Positions 18,884 to 28,582 of a DNA stretch of 64,000 nucleotides are shown here, one piece after another. Below the pieces are notes generated by a model, which saw nothing but the letters and a program-made list of their open reading frames with translations, was not told the DNA's origin and made no database searches. Position numbers and translations under genes: made by a program. How positions within the stretch are numbered: the first letter of the stretch is position 1; each line of letters begins with the position of its first letter. Source of the DNA: DASXIF01 sp036498145 (lineage in GTDB: Bacteria > Actinomycetota > Actinomycetes > Mycobacteriales > Jatrophihabitantaceae); NCBI GenBank assembly GCA_963708625.1, contig CAVPSV010000002.1:930001-994000 (forward strand). Reading direction: 5' to 3'.

Positions 18884-19195
18884 GTGCCTCCACCCACGAT
18901 TACCGACGTCCAACTCGCGGCAATTCAGAAGAAGAACAGAGAGAACATCAAGTCGATGCACGAGGGCGACTCGATCGCCTACGTCTGCTCCGAAAACGTG
19001 CTGCTTATCGGCGACCGGCACCTGCCGCTGGTGGAGCGCATCGTCCGCGCGAGCCCGGTCGACCACGGCATCATCACCATCAAGAAGGGCAGTGCGTTCA
19101 ACAGCGGCCAGCTGACCGTGTCCGGCAGCCGCCACCACCCTTGGTTCGAACACGCCATCGCCGCGTTCTCGAGCAAGAAGGTCACCTGGGTCTAG
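18884..19195 (+). CDS. hypothetical protein, 103 aa
   Basis: Soluble protein with three blocks: ITDVQLAAIQKKNRENIKSM, SIAYVCSENVLLIGDRHLPLVERIV, and SGSRHHPWFEHAIAAFSSKKVTWV. No signal peptide or membrane segment. GTG 18884 is favoured because AAGGGGA lies about five bases upstream; ATG 18848 or 18866 would add up to 12 residues. It lies alone between the glnA terminator and corA. I do not recognise the family; the His-rich end (SRHHPWFEH) is notable. Reading frame use looks genuine. Confidence 0.6.
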   Translation: MPPPTITDVQLAAIQKKNRENIKSMHEGDSIAYVCSENVLLIGDRHLPLVERIVRASPVDHGIITIKKGSAFNSGQLTVSGSRHHPWFEHAIAAFSSKKVTWV

Positions 19196-19304
19196 CACCG
19201 AGCATCAAGGCGCCACATCCAGCCAGAGTCAGCTCCCCATCGCGACCGGCCTGGGTACGTCGCCCCCGTATTCAGCCCCGCCGACACCGGCTACCGTCTC
19301 GGAC

Positions 19305-20321
19305 GTGGCTGTCGTGGACAACGCCGTGTACGTGCAGGGCGAGCGCCTGGCGATGCCGCACAACCTCGACGAGACCTATCGGGTCCTGCGCGATTGTGGC
19401 GGCATGGCATGGATCGGCCTGTACCGGCCCGAACTGGCGGAGATTCAATCGCTGGCCAAGGAGTTCGGACTCCATCCGTTGGCTGTCGAGGACGCCGTAT
19501 CGGCGCACCAGCGACCGAAACTGGAGCGCTACGGCGACGTGCTCTTCACCGTTTTGCGCCCGGCGCGCTACGTCGACGAGACCGAGGACGTCGAGTTCGG
19601 CGAGCTACACGTCTTCACCGGGCCCGATTTCGTGCTCACGATCAGGCATGCCGAGACACCGGATCTGCATAAGGTGCGAAAGCGGCTGGAGAACACCCCG
19701 GCGCTGCTGTGCCGCGGGCCGGAGACCGTGCTGTACGCGATCTTGGACCAGGTCGTCGACGAGTACCTGCCGGTGCTCGCGGGTCTGGAGAATGACATCG
19801 ACGAGATCGAGGACGAGCTGTTCCGCGGCGAGTCCGGAACGCCCCGCCGCATCTATGAGCTCGGACGTGAAGTGATCGCGTTGCAACGGGCTACGCGGCC
19901 GTTGCTGGGCGTCGTGCACGCACTGGAGATGGGATTCGACAAGTACGAGGTGGACGTCGAACTGCGCCGCAACCTGCGTGACGTGCAGGACCATGCCATC
20001 ACGATCGTCGAGCGCGCCGACAGCTACCGGGCATTGCTGCAGAACACGCTGGCCTTGCAGTCCACGCTGATCGCACAACAACAGAACGAGGACGTGCGAG
20101 CGATGACGGAGACGAGCCTGGCTCAGAACGAGGAGGTCAAGAAGATCTCTGCGTGGGCTGCCATCTTCTTCGCGCCGACGCTCGTCGCATCGATCTACGG
20201 CATGAACTTTCACGTCATGCCGGAACTCCGCTGGCGGCTCGGCTACCTGTATGCCATCGGGCTGATGGTCATCCTGTCCGTGGCGCTCTACCTCGCGTTC
20301 CGGCGTCGCAACTGGCTCTGA
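19305..20321 (+). CDS. corA: CorA family magnesium/divalent metal transporter
   Basis: Pentameric channel for Mg2+ or Co2+. The 338-aa protein has a large cytoplasmic N-terminal domain (VEDAVSAHQRPKLERYGD, HVFTGPDFVLTIRH), the long stalk helix and two C-terminal transmembrane helices. The selectivity motif YGMNF is at residues 298-302, right after the first helix, and the last residues are basic. Start GTG 19305. Single gene. Confidence 0.92.
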   Translation: MAVVDNAVYVQGERLAMPHNLDETYRVLRDCGGMAWIGLYRPELAEIQSLAKEFGLHPLAVEDAVSAHQRPKLERYGDVLFTVLRPARYVDETEDVEFGELHVFTGPDFVLTIRHAETPDLHKVRKRLENTPALLCRGPETVLYAILDQVVDEYLPVLAGLENDIDEIEDELFRGESGTPRRIYELGREVIALQRATRPLLGVVHALEMGFDKYEVDVELRRNLRDVQDHAITIVERADSYRALLQNTLALQSTLIAQQQNEDVRAMTETSLAQNEEVKKISAWAAIFFAPTLVASIYGMNFHVMPELRWRLGYLYAIGLMVILSVALYLAFRRRNWL

Positions 20322-20437
20322 GGCCTGAATGGTCCTACCGGTTATGTGAGCTGTGTGTTTACGCCTCCCGGCTTCGCGGGCAGAACAACAACAGCGCGGC
20401 ACAACGAAGGCCGCCCCCGCAACGCAAGGAGCGCGAC

Positions 20438-20593
20438 ATGATCGTTCTCGGAGTGGTATTGCTGCTGATCGGCTTCCTCGCCAAGGTTGCCATCATCTGG
20501 ACCCTGGGCATCGTCGCCGTCGTCGTCGGCGCGGTACTGGCTATCGCGGGCGTGGCTGGTCACGAAATCGGCGGCCGCAGGCACTACTGGTAA
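20438..20593 (+). CDS. DUF6131 small membrane protein
   Basis: A 51-aa protein made of two hydrophobic helices (MIVLGVVLLLIGFLAKVAII and IVAVVVGAVLAIAGVAG) with the family's C-terminal GGRRHYW. AAGGAG stands about seven bases before the ATG. Found widely in actinomycetes; function unknown. Followed by a hairpin at 20610. Confidence 0.8.
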   Translation: MIVLGVVLLLIGFLAKVAIIWTLGIVAVVVGAVLAIAGVAGHEIGGRRHYW

Positions 20594-20609
20594 GTAACCC
20601 CTGGCATGG

Positions 20610-20649
20610 CTCGGCCTGCCGGTGCGACATTCGCGCCCGGCAGGCCGAG
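20610..20649 (+). terminator. hairpin terminator after the DUF6131 gene
   Basis: Inverted repeat CTCGGCCTGCCGG / CCGGCAGGCCGAG (13 bp, 14-base loop), 17 bases after the stop. No T-run. It may also serve the convergent phosphatase gene from the other side. Confidence 0.65.
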
Positions 20650-20719
20650 CTGACGTTGGCGGGCTGTGCCGCCTGGGGCACACGATTGTTTGTCGGCGAA
20701 CCAGATGCCCGGTGGCGGT

Positions 20720-21304
20720 TTAGCCGGCCGGTAACGACACGCGTGCCGGCAGACCGAGCGCGCGGATGGCTTCGTCCACCGCCGCCGATATCTGAGCCGC
20801 CGCTCGCCGGGCGACGTCCGTGGCTCCGCCGAACGGGTCGCCGATGTCGTCCACAGCGCCCCCGCCATTCGCCCGCGCCACGCCCCGTTGCGCCGAGATC
20901 TCGGCGACCCGATTACGCAGGCCGTCCGGATCGTGAATCTCGGCGATCAACGGCACCTGCTCGGCCAATCGGCCGAACTCACGAATCGTGAACGTGCGCC
21001 ACGAGGTAGATTGCGCCATCCGGACCACGGCGCTGCGATGCGCTCGCTCCGCGGTGAGCACCAGATCGGAATCCTCGACGATCTCCCGCGTCAGTCGCCG
21101 CCCCGCGTGCCCCTCGGGTGCTACCCCGAGTTCCCGCAGCGCCACCGCGGAGGGGTGATCGATACCCCAGCCTTCGAGCGCGCCAGTGCCCGCGCTGCTC
21201 ACCGAGACGTCGGCGTCCAGGCTGACGCGAGACTGGAACAGTCGCTCGGCCATCGGCGATCGACAGATGTTGCCGGTGCACACGAACAACACCGCGAACG
21301 TCAT
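20720..21304 (-). CDS. low-molecular-weight protein tyrosine phosphatase family protein
   Basis: A 194-aa protein with the phosphate-loop signature at the N-terminus, VCTGNICRSPMAE, where C9 and R15 form the C-x5-R catalytic loop. The family's C-terminal acid loop is expected near IGDPFGG (residues 160-166), where the usual DP motif is present. It could be a tyrosine phosphatase or an arsenate reductase-like enzyme; the DP motif favours phosphatase. ATG 21304 is chosen; another ATG lies at 21313. Confidence 0.85.
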   Translation of the reverse strand: MTFAVLFVCTGNICRSPMAERLFQSRVSLDADVSVSSAGTGALEGWGIDHPSAVALRELGVAPEGHAGRRLTREIVEDSDLVLTAERAHRSAVVRMAQSTSWRTFTIREFGRLAEQVPLIAEIHDPDGLRNRVAEISAQRGVARANGGGAVDDIGDPFGGATDVARRAAAQISAAVDEAIRALGLPARVSLPAG

Positions 21305-21577
21305 GACCCACATGGTGACAGAACGCAGGCCCTGCCGCGGGTCGGCGCACCGCGGTGCCGCCGGGCACCGGGGGCCGAGCGGCTCGCCTCTGCCGGACAC
21401 CACGTCGCCTTTGAGGACAAATCGGTTAACCCGCCAGCCCGCGCACCTTTACCATGTCCGAGGTGCTGCAACCTGGCCGATCGAGCACAGCCGACGGCAG
21501 GGGATTCGGCCCGGGGAACTGACCGAAGCTGAGCGTCGCAGCCAACTGCGTCACAGCCGGATGAGAAGATGTAGGCC

Positions 21578-22807
21578 ATGGTCGCGGGGGCACAGTTGCA
21601 GCACAGTGATGCTGCCCAGCCACCCAACGCGCGCCGATTCACCGGCCTGTTCCCCAACCGCCTGCTGCGCTGGCGACGGCCGGTGTGGTGGCAGGAGCTC
21701 GCGATCATCGGGCTGGGCTACTGGCTCTACTCCATCGGCCGAAACGCCGTCCCGGAGCAGGAGTCCATCGCCATGCGACACGGGCGCGGCGTACAGCACC
21801 TGCAGGACTACCTGCACCTGAACTGGGAACTGTCGATCAACCACTTCGTCGCGCGCAACGAGTGGTTGGCCCAGATCATGGACTACTACTACGCCACCCT
21901 GCACTTCGTCATCACCATCGCGGTGATGGTGTGGTTGTTCGTCAAGCGCCCGCACCTGTACCGGGGTGCGCGGACCGTGCTGTTCACCACGACGCTGCTC
22001 GGACTGCTCGGCTTCTACCTGTATCCGCTGGCACCGCCGCGCCTGCTCCCCCAGTACGACTACGTCGACACCCTGCTCAAGTTCCACACCTGGGGCTCGC
22101 TGGCCGACCCCCACGTCGCCCAGCACTCCAACCAGTTCGCGGCCATGCCCAGCCTGCACATCGCCTGGGCGACCTGGTGCGGCCTCGCGTTGTGGAACTG
22201 CGCCCGACACCAGTGGATCCGCATCGCCGGGTTGATCTACCCCTTCTTCACTCTCGTCGTCATCGTGGGCACGGCCAACCACTTCGTATTGGACGCGGTC
22301 GGTGGCGTCGTGGTGCTGACGGCGGGGTTCGCGATCCAATGGCTGTTCTCCGGCCACGGTGCCTACCAACCACCGGTCGATGCACCGGACTTCGGCCTGC
22401 CCAATCCGCCGCTTGCCGAGCATGCCGCAGAAGCATCGCTGATCGCCCGCGCTCATGGTTTTCTCGGTCGTCGTTCTCACGCTGCTGCTACCGCGGCCGC
22501 GTGGTGCCTGCTCACTCGAGACCGGATCGCCGCCGTTTGCCTGGTGATCGTCTCGGCGGTGTGGTTCCCCGCGAACAACAGACACCTCGAGGGGCGGACG
22601 CTGCTGGTCGTCAGCAGCGCCCACGGCATCACCGTCGCGGACGTGATCGGCCTGGCGGGCTGGTTGCTGGGCACGACGATCCTGGTCGTGGCCGAACTGC
22701 CGGATCGTTACCGCACTCGGGGCAGCGGTGACCGTGCAATGTTGGCGTTCGGCGGCTGTGTCGCCGCGCTGGCCGTCGGGGGCGCGCTCGCCTACGCCAC
22801 CGGATGA
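21578..22807 (+). CDS. PAP2-superfamily membrane phosphatase / inositol-phosphoryl transferase-like protein
   Basis: A 409-aa polytopic membrane protein. The phosphatase core has MPSLHIAWATW (H194) and NHFVLDAVGG (H235, D239), which fit motifs 2 and 3 of PAP2 enzymes, with the first motif degenerate as in the Aur1/inositol phosphorylceramide synthase branch. About five helices lie before residue 260 and three more in the C-terminal part (RIAAVCLVIVSAVWF, VIGLAGWLLGTTILVV, MLAFGGCVAALAVGGALAY). In actinomycetes such proteins may transfer phospho-head groups in lipid or glycan synthesis; the substrate is not visible. It overlaps the end of glnE by 16 bases. Confidence 0.8.
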   Translation: MVAGAQLQHSDAAQPPNARRFTGLFPNRLLRWRRPVWWQELAIIGLGYWLYSIGRNAVPEQESIAMRHGRGVQHLQDYLHLNWELSINHFVARNEWLAQIMDYYYATLHFVITIAVMVWLFVKRPHLYRGARTVLFTTTLLGLLGFYLYPLAPPRLLPQYDYVDTLLKFHTWGSLADPHVAQHSNQFAAMPSLHIAWATWCGLALWNCARHQWIRIAGLIYPFFTLVVIVGTANHFVLDAVGGVVVLTAGFAIQWLFSGHGAYQPPVDAPDFGLPNPPLAEHAAEASLIARAHGFLGRRSHAAATAAAWCLLTRDRIAAVCLVIVSAVWFPANNRHLEGRTLLVVSSAHGITVADVIGLAGWLLGTTILVVAELPDRYRTRGSGDRAMLAFGGCVAALAVGGALAYATG

Positions 22808-25800
22808 GCCGCGTAGAACACCTCTTCCACTACCCGCCGCGCGCGTCGCGCCGTGCGCCGGTAGTCGTCGACGAGCTGTCCCGGGTCGAACCCGGGCGGG
22901 TAGCCGAGCACCAGCCCCACCGCCTGCAATGCGGTGCCCTGGCTCGGCAACTGGTCCTCGGCGCGGTCCTGCACCAAAGTGAGCGCGTTGCGGACCCTGG
23001 TCGCCAGCCGCCATGCGTCGGTCAGCGCGCCGGCCTGTGCGGCATCAACCAAGCCCGCCGCCACCGCAGCAGCCAACGCCTCGACCGTCCGGGTGGTGCG
23101 CAGCGATGCGACGGCGCTGCCGTGAGCCAGCTGTAACAGCTGCACCGTCCACTCCACGTCGGCCAGCCCGCCCCGACCAAGCTTCGTGTGCGTACTGGCA
23201 TCTGCACCGCGAGGCAGCCGCTCGGTATCGACGCGCGCCTTGATGCGCCTGATCTCCACCAAATCGGCGCGGCTCAGCCCGCCGGCCGGATAGCGCACCG
23301 GATCGATGAGCGCGATGAACCGCTGACCCAGCTCGGCGTCACCGGCCACCACGCGCGCCCGCAGCAGTGCTTGCGCCTCCCACGGCGCCGACCAACGCGC
23401 GTAGTACTGCCGATAGCTCGCCAGCGAGCGGGCCAGCGGCCCGTCGCGCCCTTCGGGCCGCAGGTCCGCGTCGATACCCAGCGGCGGGTCACCGGATGAC
23501 GGCGCACCAAGCACCTGACGCAGCCGGACCGCGACCTGCTGTGCGAGGCGGGTTGCATCCAAGGTTTCGTGCGACCCGTTCGCCGAGTCCGCGACACCCG
23601 CCGCGTCAACCGGATCGAAGACGAACATGACGTCCGCATCCGAGCCGTACCCGGTCTCGGCTCCGCCGAGGCGGCCCATCGCGACAACCGTGAACGCGAA
23701 CGGCAGCGCGGTCAGGCCGTGCTCGGCACGAATCTCCTGCTGCACGGCCTCGAGGGCCGCCGAGAGAGTCGCCTCGGTTATTTCGCTGATCGCCTGACAG
23801 GTCTGCCCGACGTCGAGTCGTCCGAGCAGATCGGCGAACGCGATACGCAACAACTCCTGCCGACGCACGCCACGTATCGCGGCAGCCGCGGCCATCGCGT
23901 CGGACTGGCGGGCCGCGGATTCGGCCATCTCCGACTCCACCTCGGCGCGCTGGCGCGGTTGCAGCGCCGCGTCATCGGCAAGCATCTGCAACGCCTCTGG
24001 TGCGCGCTCGAGCATGCGCGCGACGTAACGGCTGGTGCCCAGCAGGTGAGCCAGACGCGAGGCGACCGCACCCTCGTCGCGTAGCAGACGCAGATACCAG
24101 GGCGTCGAACCGAGGGCGTCGGAGACGCGGCGATAGGCAAGCAGGCCCCGGTCCGGGTCGGGCACATCGGCGAAGTCCGACAGCAGTACCGGCAGCAACG
24201 TTCGCTGCAGGATGGCACGCCGCGACAACCCTGCGGTCAGCGACTCGATGTGCCGCAGGGCGGCGTCGGGATCGGCGAAGCCCAGCGCCGCGAGCCGATG
24301 CCGTGCCTGTTCGGGCGTCAGCCGCAGGTCCTCGGTGGGGACGCGCGCAACCGCCTCGAGCAACGGGCCGGTAGAAGAGCTTCTCGTGCAGCCGCCGCAC
24401 TTCGCGCGAGTGCAGCATCCACTCGTGCGCGAACACCGCGCCCGCGTCCCCGCGTCGGTCCGACCGGTACCCCATCGCGCGACCGAGCCAGCGCAGATCC
24501 GCCGGGTCCGTCGGCAGCAGCGAGGTGCGCCGCAGCCGTCGCAACTGCAGCCGATGTTCGACCGAGCGCAGGAACCGGTACGCGTCGATGAGTGTGCCGG
24601 CGTCCTCGCGTCCGACGTAGCCGCCGTCGCGCAGCGCGGCCAGTGCCGGCAGCGTGCCGGCCACCCGCAGCTGCTCGTCCGCGCGACCGTGCACCAACTG
24701 CAGCAACTGGACCGCGAACTCGATATCGCGCAGTCCGCCAGGCCCGAGTTTCACCTCGCGCGTCACGTGCTCGGCCGGAATGTGCTCGATCACGCGCCGC
24801 CTCATCGCACGCACCTCGGCGACGAAATCTGGCCGTTCGGCGGCCGCCCACACCAGCGGAGTAGTGGCCTCGCGATATCGACGCCCGAGATCGAGGTCAC
24901 CGGCGAGGGGGCGCGCCTTGAGCAATGCCTGGAACTCCCAGGTGCTGGCCCAGCGCCGGTAGTACGCCTCGTGGCTGGCCAGCGTTCGGACGAGTGGACC
25001 GTCCGCACCCTCCGGGCGTAGTCCGGCGTCGAGTTCCCAGGCCACCTGCCGGCAGAGGTGCATCGTCTCCGACGCCAGCTTGGTAGCGGCCGCCAGCGCC
25101 GCGGTGACGGCACCCGTCGCGGCGCCCTGGGCATCGGCCGTGCCGTCGGCGTCGAGCGCGTCCGCCGGCCCGGCCGGTGCCGCAGCGTCGCGATCGGCCG
25201 GCTCCGCGACGAAGATCACGTCGACGTCAGAGACGTAGTTGAGCTCTCGTGCGCCCGCCTTGCCCATCGCCACGACCGCGAGCCGAAACGGCGCGCTGTG
25301 CTCGGGCAGCGCCGCGGCACCGACGGCGAGCGCGGCGCACACCGCCGCGGCGGCGAGGTCGGACAGGTGCTCGGTCACCTCGTGCAGGTCCAGATCGGCG
25401 TTCAAATCCCGCCCCGCGATCGCCACCAGCTCGCGGCGATACGCAGCGCGAAGGGCGCTGATCGCCGCAGCGCCGGACAAGGTGGCGCGGGTACCCGCCG
25501 ACCCGGTTACTGGGTCGGCCGCATCGGCACCAACTGCAGCCGCGAGGCGGGCGGGCATCCCGGCCGGATCGAACTCGCCGATCAGCGCCCGCCAGTGTTC
25601 GGGATAGGCAGCCAGATGTGCGGACAGTTCGCGTGAGACCGCGAGCAGAGTGAGCAGGCGAGCACGCAGGGTGGCGTTGCGCATGATCTCGGTGCGCAGC
25701 TCGTCCGTGTCGGACGCCGCGATGATCTCGGCAAGGGCAGCCAGCGCCGCGTCCGGATCGGCAGTACGTCCGAGGGCAGCGACCACGGCAGCAGCGCCGT

Positions 25801-25939
25801 CGTCCACCGGAGCGTTGCGCGTCGTGTCCCACCAGCGCAGCGCGGGTCCGGACAGCAGATCCGCGGCTCGGGCGCCGTCGACGAACGAAAGCCTGGCCAG
25901 CCGCAACGCGGGCCGGGACGGGGCCGCGGGCTCGATCAC
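22792..25939 (-). CDS. glnE: glutamine synthetase adenylyltransferase GlnE, one frame break
   Basis: Bifunctional adenylyl transferase/removase acting on the tyrosine of GlnA. The two nucleotidyltransferase domains are both clear: N-terminal AMGKAGARELNYVSDVDVIFV and C-terminal AMGRLGGAETGYGSDADVMFV, each with the paired Asp motif, and repeats of KLGPGGLRDIEF / KLGRGGLADVEW mark the helical domains. The frame breaks near 24365-24367, where GGG (CCC on the coding strand) replaces an expected GG; removing one base gives 1048 aa, normal length. GTG 25939 overlaps the stop of the amidotransferase gene upstream, implying coupled translation. Confidence 0.92.
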
Positions 25940-26907
25940 CCGCCGTGCTCGCCGGTCTGCGGCGTACCCGGCACGTCGTCGCCCGCCGGCGCATCGGGAC
26001 CGGTCAACCGCGGTGCGGGCATCGGCAGCTGGACCGCCGCACCGTGCGGAGCGACATCAGCGTGCGGGACACGCGCCGCGCTCAGCTCGGCCGCGAGCGC
26101 CGCGCGGATGGCCGCGGGATCGGTCAGCGGTTGCGCCGTGCTCACTGCGACGGTGCGCCCGGCGGCGACGCGACTCGGGTCGTGCACGATGGCCGCGAAT
26201 GACTCGACCACCGGTCGCCACGCCTCGGCGACATCGGCATCGGTGTCGTCGACGCGCGCGAGCAACGCGGCCACGTCGTAGCCGTCGAGGTACGCCGCAT
26301 CCTCGGCAGCCCACGCGCGGACCACCTCGGGCGACGTCTCGATGTGGAATTGGATGCCCCACGCGAGCCGGCCGAGCCGGAACGCCTGTACCTCGCACAC
26401 CGGCGAGGCGAACAGCAGCTGGGCCCCCGGCGGCAACTGAGTGACGGCGTCGAAGTGCCACTGCACCACGTCGGGGGTGATCGGCAGATCACCGAACAAC
26501 GGGTCGGTGGCGGCCGCGGCACGCTTGGCAATGAGCCCTGCGCCGAACTCCGGGCCTTCTGGGTTCGGCCCGACCCGCCCGCCATTTGCGATGGCGAGCA
26601 GTTGCGCGCCGAGACAGATCGCCAGGGTGGGCACCTCACGCTGGACCGCCACCCGCAGCAGCGCACGTACCGGAGCCAGCGACGTCTCGTGTGCCTCCTC
26701 GGTTGCGCCGGCAGCGCCGCCGAGCACCACGAAGGCCGCATAGCCGTCGAGGTCATCCGGTAACGAGGCGCCTTGGTCGATGGCGCGGATGTCGAGACGC
26801 GCGCCGCTCGCCCTCAGCCATTCGCCAACCCGACCGACCGGGTCGGATGCGTCCGGCTGCACGACCAGGACCATCGGCGGGGTAGCGGGTGGGACGGACG
26901 CAGGCAC
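25936..26907 (-). CDS. class I glutamine amidotransferase-like protein
   Basis: A 323-aa protein with the GATase-1 fold and catalytic triad C98 (in AICLGAQLL), H189 and E191 (in IQFHIETSPE). The amidotransferase domain covers about residues 12-230; the last 90 residues are an Ala/Pro-rich tail. It lacks a synthetase partner domain, so it resembles stand-alone GMP-synthase-like hydrolases such as gamma-glutamyl hydrolases. It lies between glnA2 and glnE and overlaps the glnE start, which ties it to glutamine metabolism; the actual substrate is not evident. Confidence 0.85.
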   Translation of the reverse strand: MPASVPPATPPMVLVVQPDASDPVGRVGEWLRASGARLDIRAIDQGASLPDDLDGYAAFVVLGGAAGATEEAHETSLAPVRALLRVAVQREVPTLAICLGAQLLAIANGGRVGPNPEGPEFGAGLIAKRAAAATDPLFGDLPITPDVVQWHFDAVTQLPPGAQLLFASPVCEVQAFRLGRLAWGIQFHIETSPEVVRAWAAEDAAYLDGYDVAALLARVDDTDADVAEAWRPVVESFAAIVHDPSRVAAGRTVAVSTAQPLTDPAAIRAALAAELSAARVPHADVAPHGAAVQLPMPAPRLTGPDAPAGDDVPGTPQTGEHGG

Positions 26908-27013
26908 GTCGTCGATGCTAATGAAACCGCCGTCGGTGGGTGGGCGCTCGGCGATTCGGTGGGTCTACCGGTTCGGCGTCCACGGACGGCGCACCGGGGC
27001 CGGCGCCGTCCGG

Positions 27014-28376
27014 TCAGAGCGAGGGCAGGTACCGGCGCAACTCGAACGGGCTGACCTCGGCGCGGTACTCCACCCATTCCTGTCGCTTGTTGCGCAGGAA
27101 GAAGTCGAACACGTGCTCGCCGAGTGTCTCTGCCACCAGCTCGGATCGCTCCATCGCGCGCAGGGCATCGGCGAGGTTGTGTGGCATCTCGTCGTAGCCC
27201 AATGCCAAGCGCTCGGTGTCCGACAGTGCCCAGACGTCGTCCTCGGCGCCCGGCGGGCAGCTCGTAACCTTCCTCGATGCCCTTCATGCCGGCCGCGAGC
27301 AGTACGGCGAAGGCGAGGTACGGGTTGCACGCCGAGTCCGGCGAGCGAATCTCGACCCGGGTCGAGTTCGCCTTGCCGGGCTTGTACATCGGCACCCGGA
27401 CCAGCGCGGATCGGTTGGCGTGGCCCCAGCACACGAACGTCGGCGCCTCGACCAATTGGCCCTGCGCGCCATAGCCGAACAACCGCTTGTACGAGTTCAC
27501 CCATTGGTTCGTCGACGGCGGTGATCTCGCGGGCGTGTACGAGCAGACCGGCGATGAACGCAGCGAGCCGTCTTGGACAGGTTCAGCTCGTCGGACGGGT
27601 CGTGGAAGGCGTTGCGGTCGCCCTCGAACAGCGATAGGTGGGTGTGCATGCCGCTGCCCGGCTGGTGCCGGAACGGCTTGGGCATGAACGTGGCGTGCGC
27701 GCCGTGCGCGATCGCCACCTCCTTGATGACGTGCCGGAACGTCATGATGTTGTCGGCCATCGACAGCGCGTCGGCGTAGCGCAGGTCGATCTCCTGCTGG
27801 CCGGGCGCGACTTCGTGATGGCTGAACTCCACCGAGATCCCGAGCGCCTCCAAGGCGCTACGGCGGCTGCGCCGGAAGTCGTGCGCGGTGTCGTGGCTGG
27901 TCATGTCGAAGTAGCCGCCGTTGTCGACCGGATCGGGCTCGGTGCCGTCGATGGGCAGGTTCTTCAACAGGAAGAATTCGATCTCGGGGTGGGTGTAGAA
28001 GGTGAACCCGCGTTCGGCAGCACGCGACAGGGCCCGGCGCAGGACGTAACGCGGATCGGCCCAGGACGCGCGAGCCGTCCGGCATCTGGATGTCGCAGAA
28101 CATGCGGGCCGAGTCGGCGGGCCGGCCGTCGGTCTCGGGCAGCACCTGGAACGTCGCGGGGTCGGGGCGGGCGATCATGTCGCTCTCGCTGGCCCGGGCG
28201 AAACCCTCGATGGCGGAGCCGTCGAAGCCGATGCCCTCTTCGAAGGCGCCGTCCAGCTCGGCCGGGGCCACCGCCACCGACTTCAGCGTGCCGAGGACAT
28301 CGGTGAACCAGAGGCGCACAAATCGGATTTGCCGGTCCTCGATCGTGCGCAGCACGAACTCCTGTTGGCGGTCCAC
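27014..28376 (-). CDS. glnA2: glutamine synthetase-type protein GlnA2, frame interrupted four times
   Basis: Glutamine synthetase fold paralogue. Blocks seen in order: RLWFTDVLGTLKS, GFDGSAIEGFAR, EFSHHEVAPGQQEIDLRYA, FMPKPFRHQPGSGMHTHLSLF, NSYKRLFGYG, STRVEIRSPDSACNPYLAFA. It lacks the GlnE target motif seen in GlnA1. One-base insertions are inferred near 28068, 27570, 27512 and 27249; removing four gives 452 aa, as expected for GlnA2 (Rv2222c). Start GTG 28376. Family members may make glutamine or gamma-glutamyl amides; only the fold can be assigned. The broken frame is probably an artefact. Confidence 0.88.
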
Positions 28377-28582
28377 AACGCTCCAGTCTGGTCCAGGTCG
28401 ATTACGCCCAAGTTACCGCGATCTCGAGATGGAGGACGTGCGCCGCAGGGGCAGATGGCTGCCCCGGTCTCACGGCTAGCGGCGCTGAGGTGCGCCAGAT
28501 GCAAGGCGGAGGAGGGGCGCTACAGGCAGTTCTACGCGCCCCGAACGACAACGCAGCAGATGGTGTGCCTCGGCGTCGCTAG

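Noticed and set aside
20720..21304. Arsenate reductase linked to the arsenic cluster
   Set aside because: It has the low-MW phosphatase signature and a DP motif and lies 21 kb away in the core block; tyrosine phosphatase is more likely.
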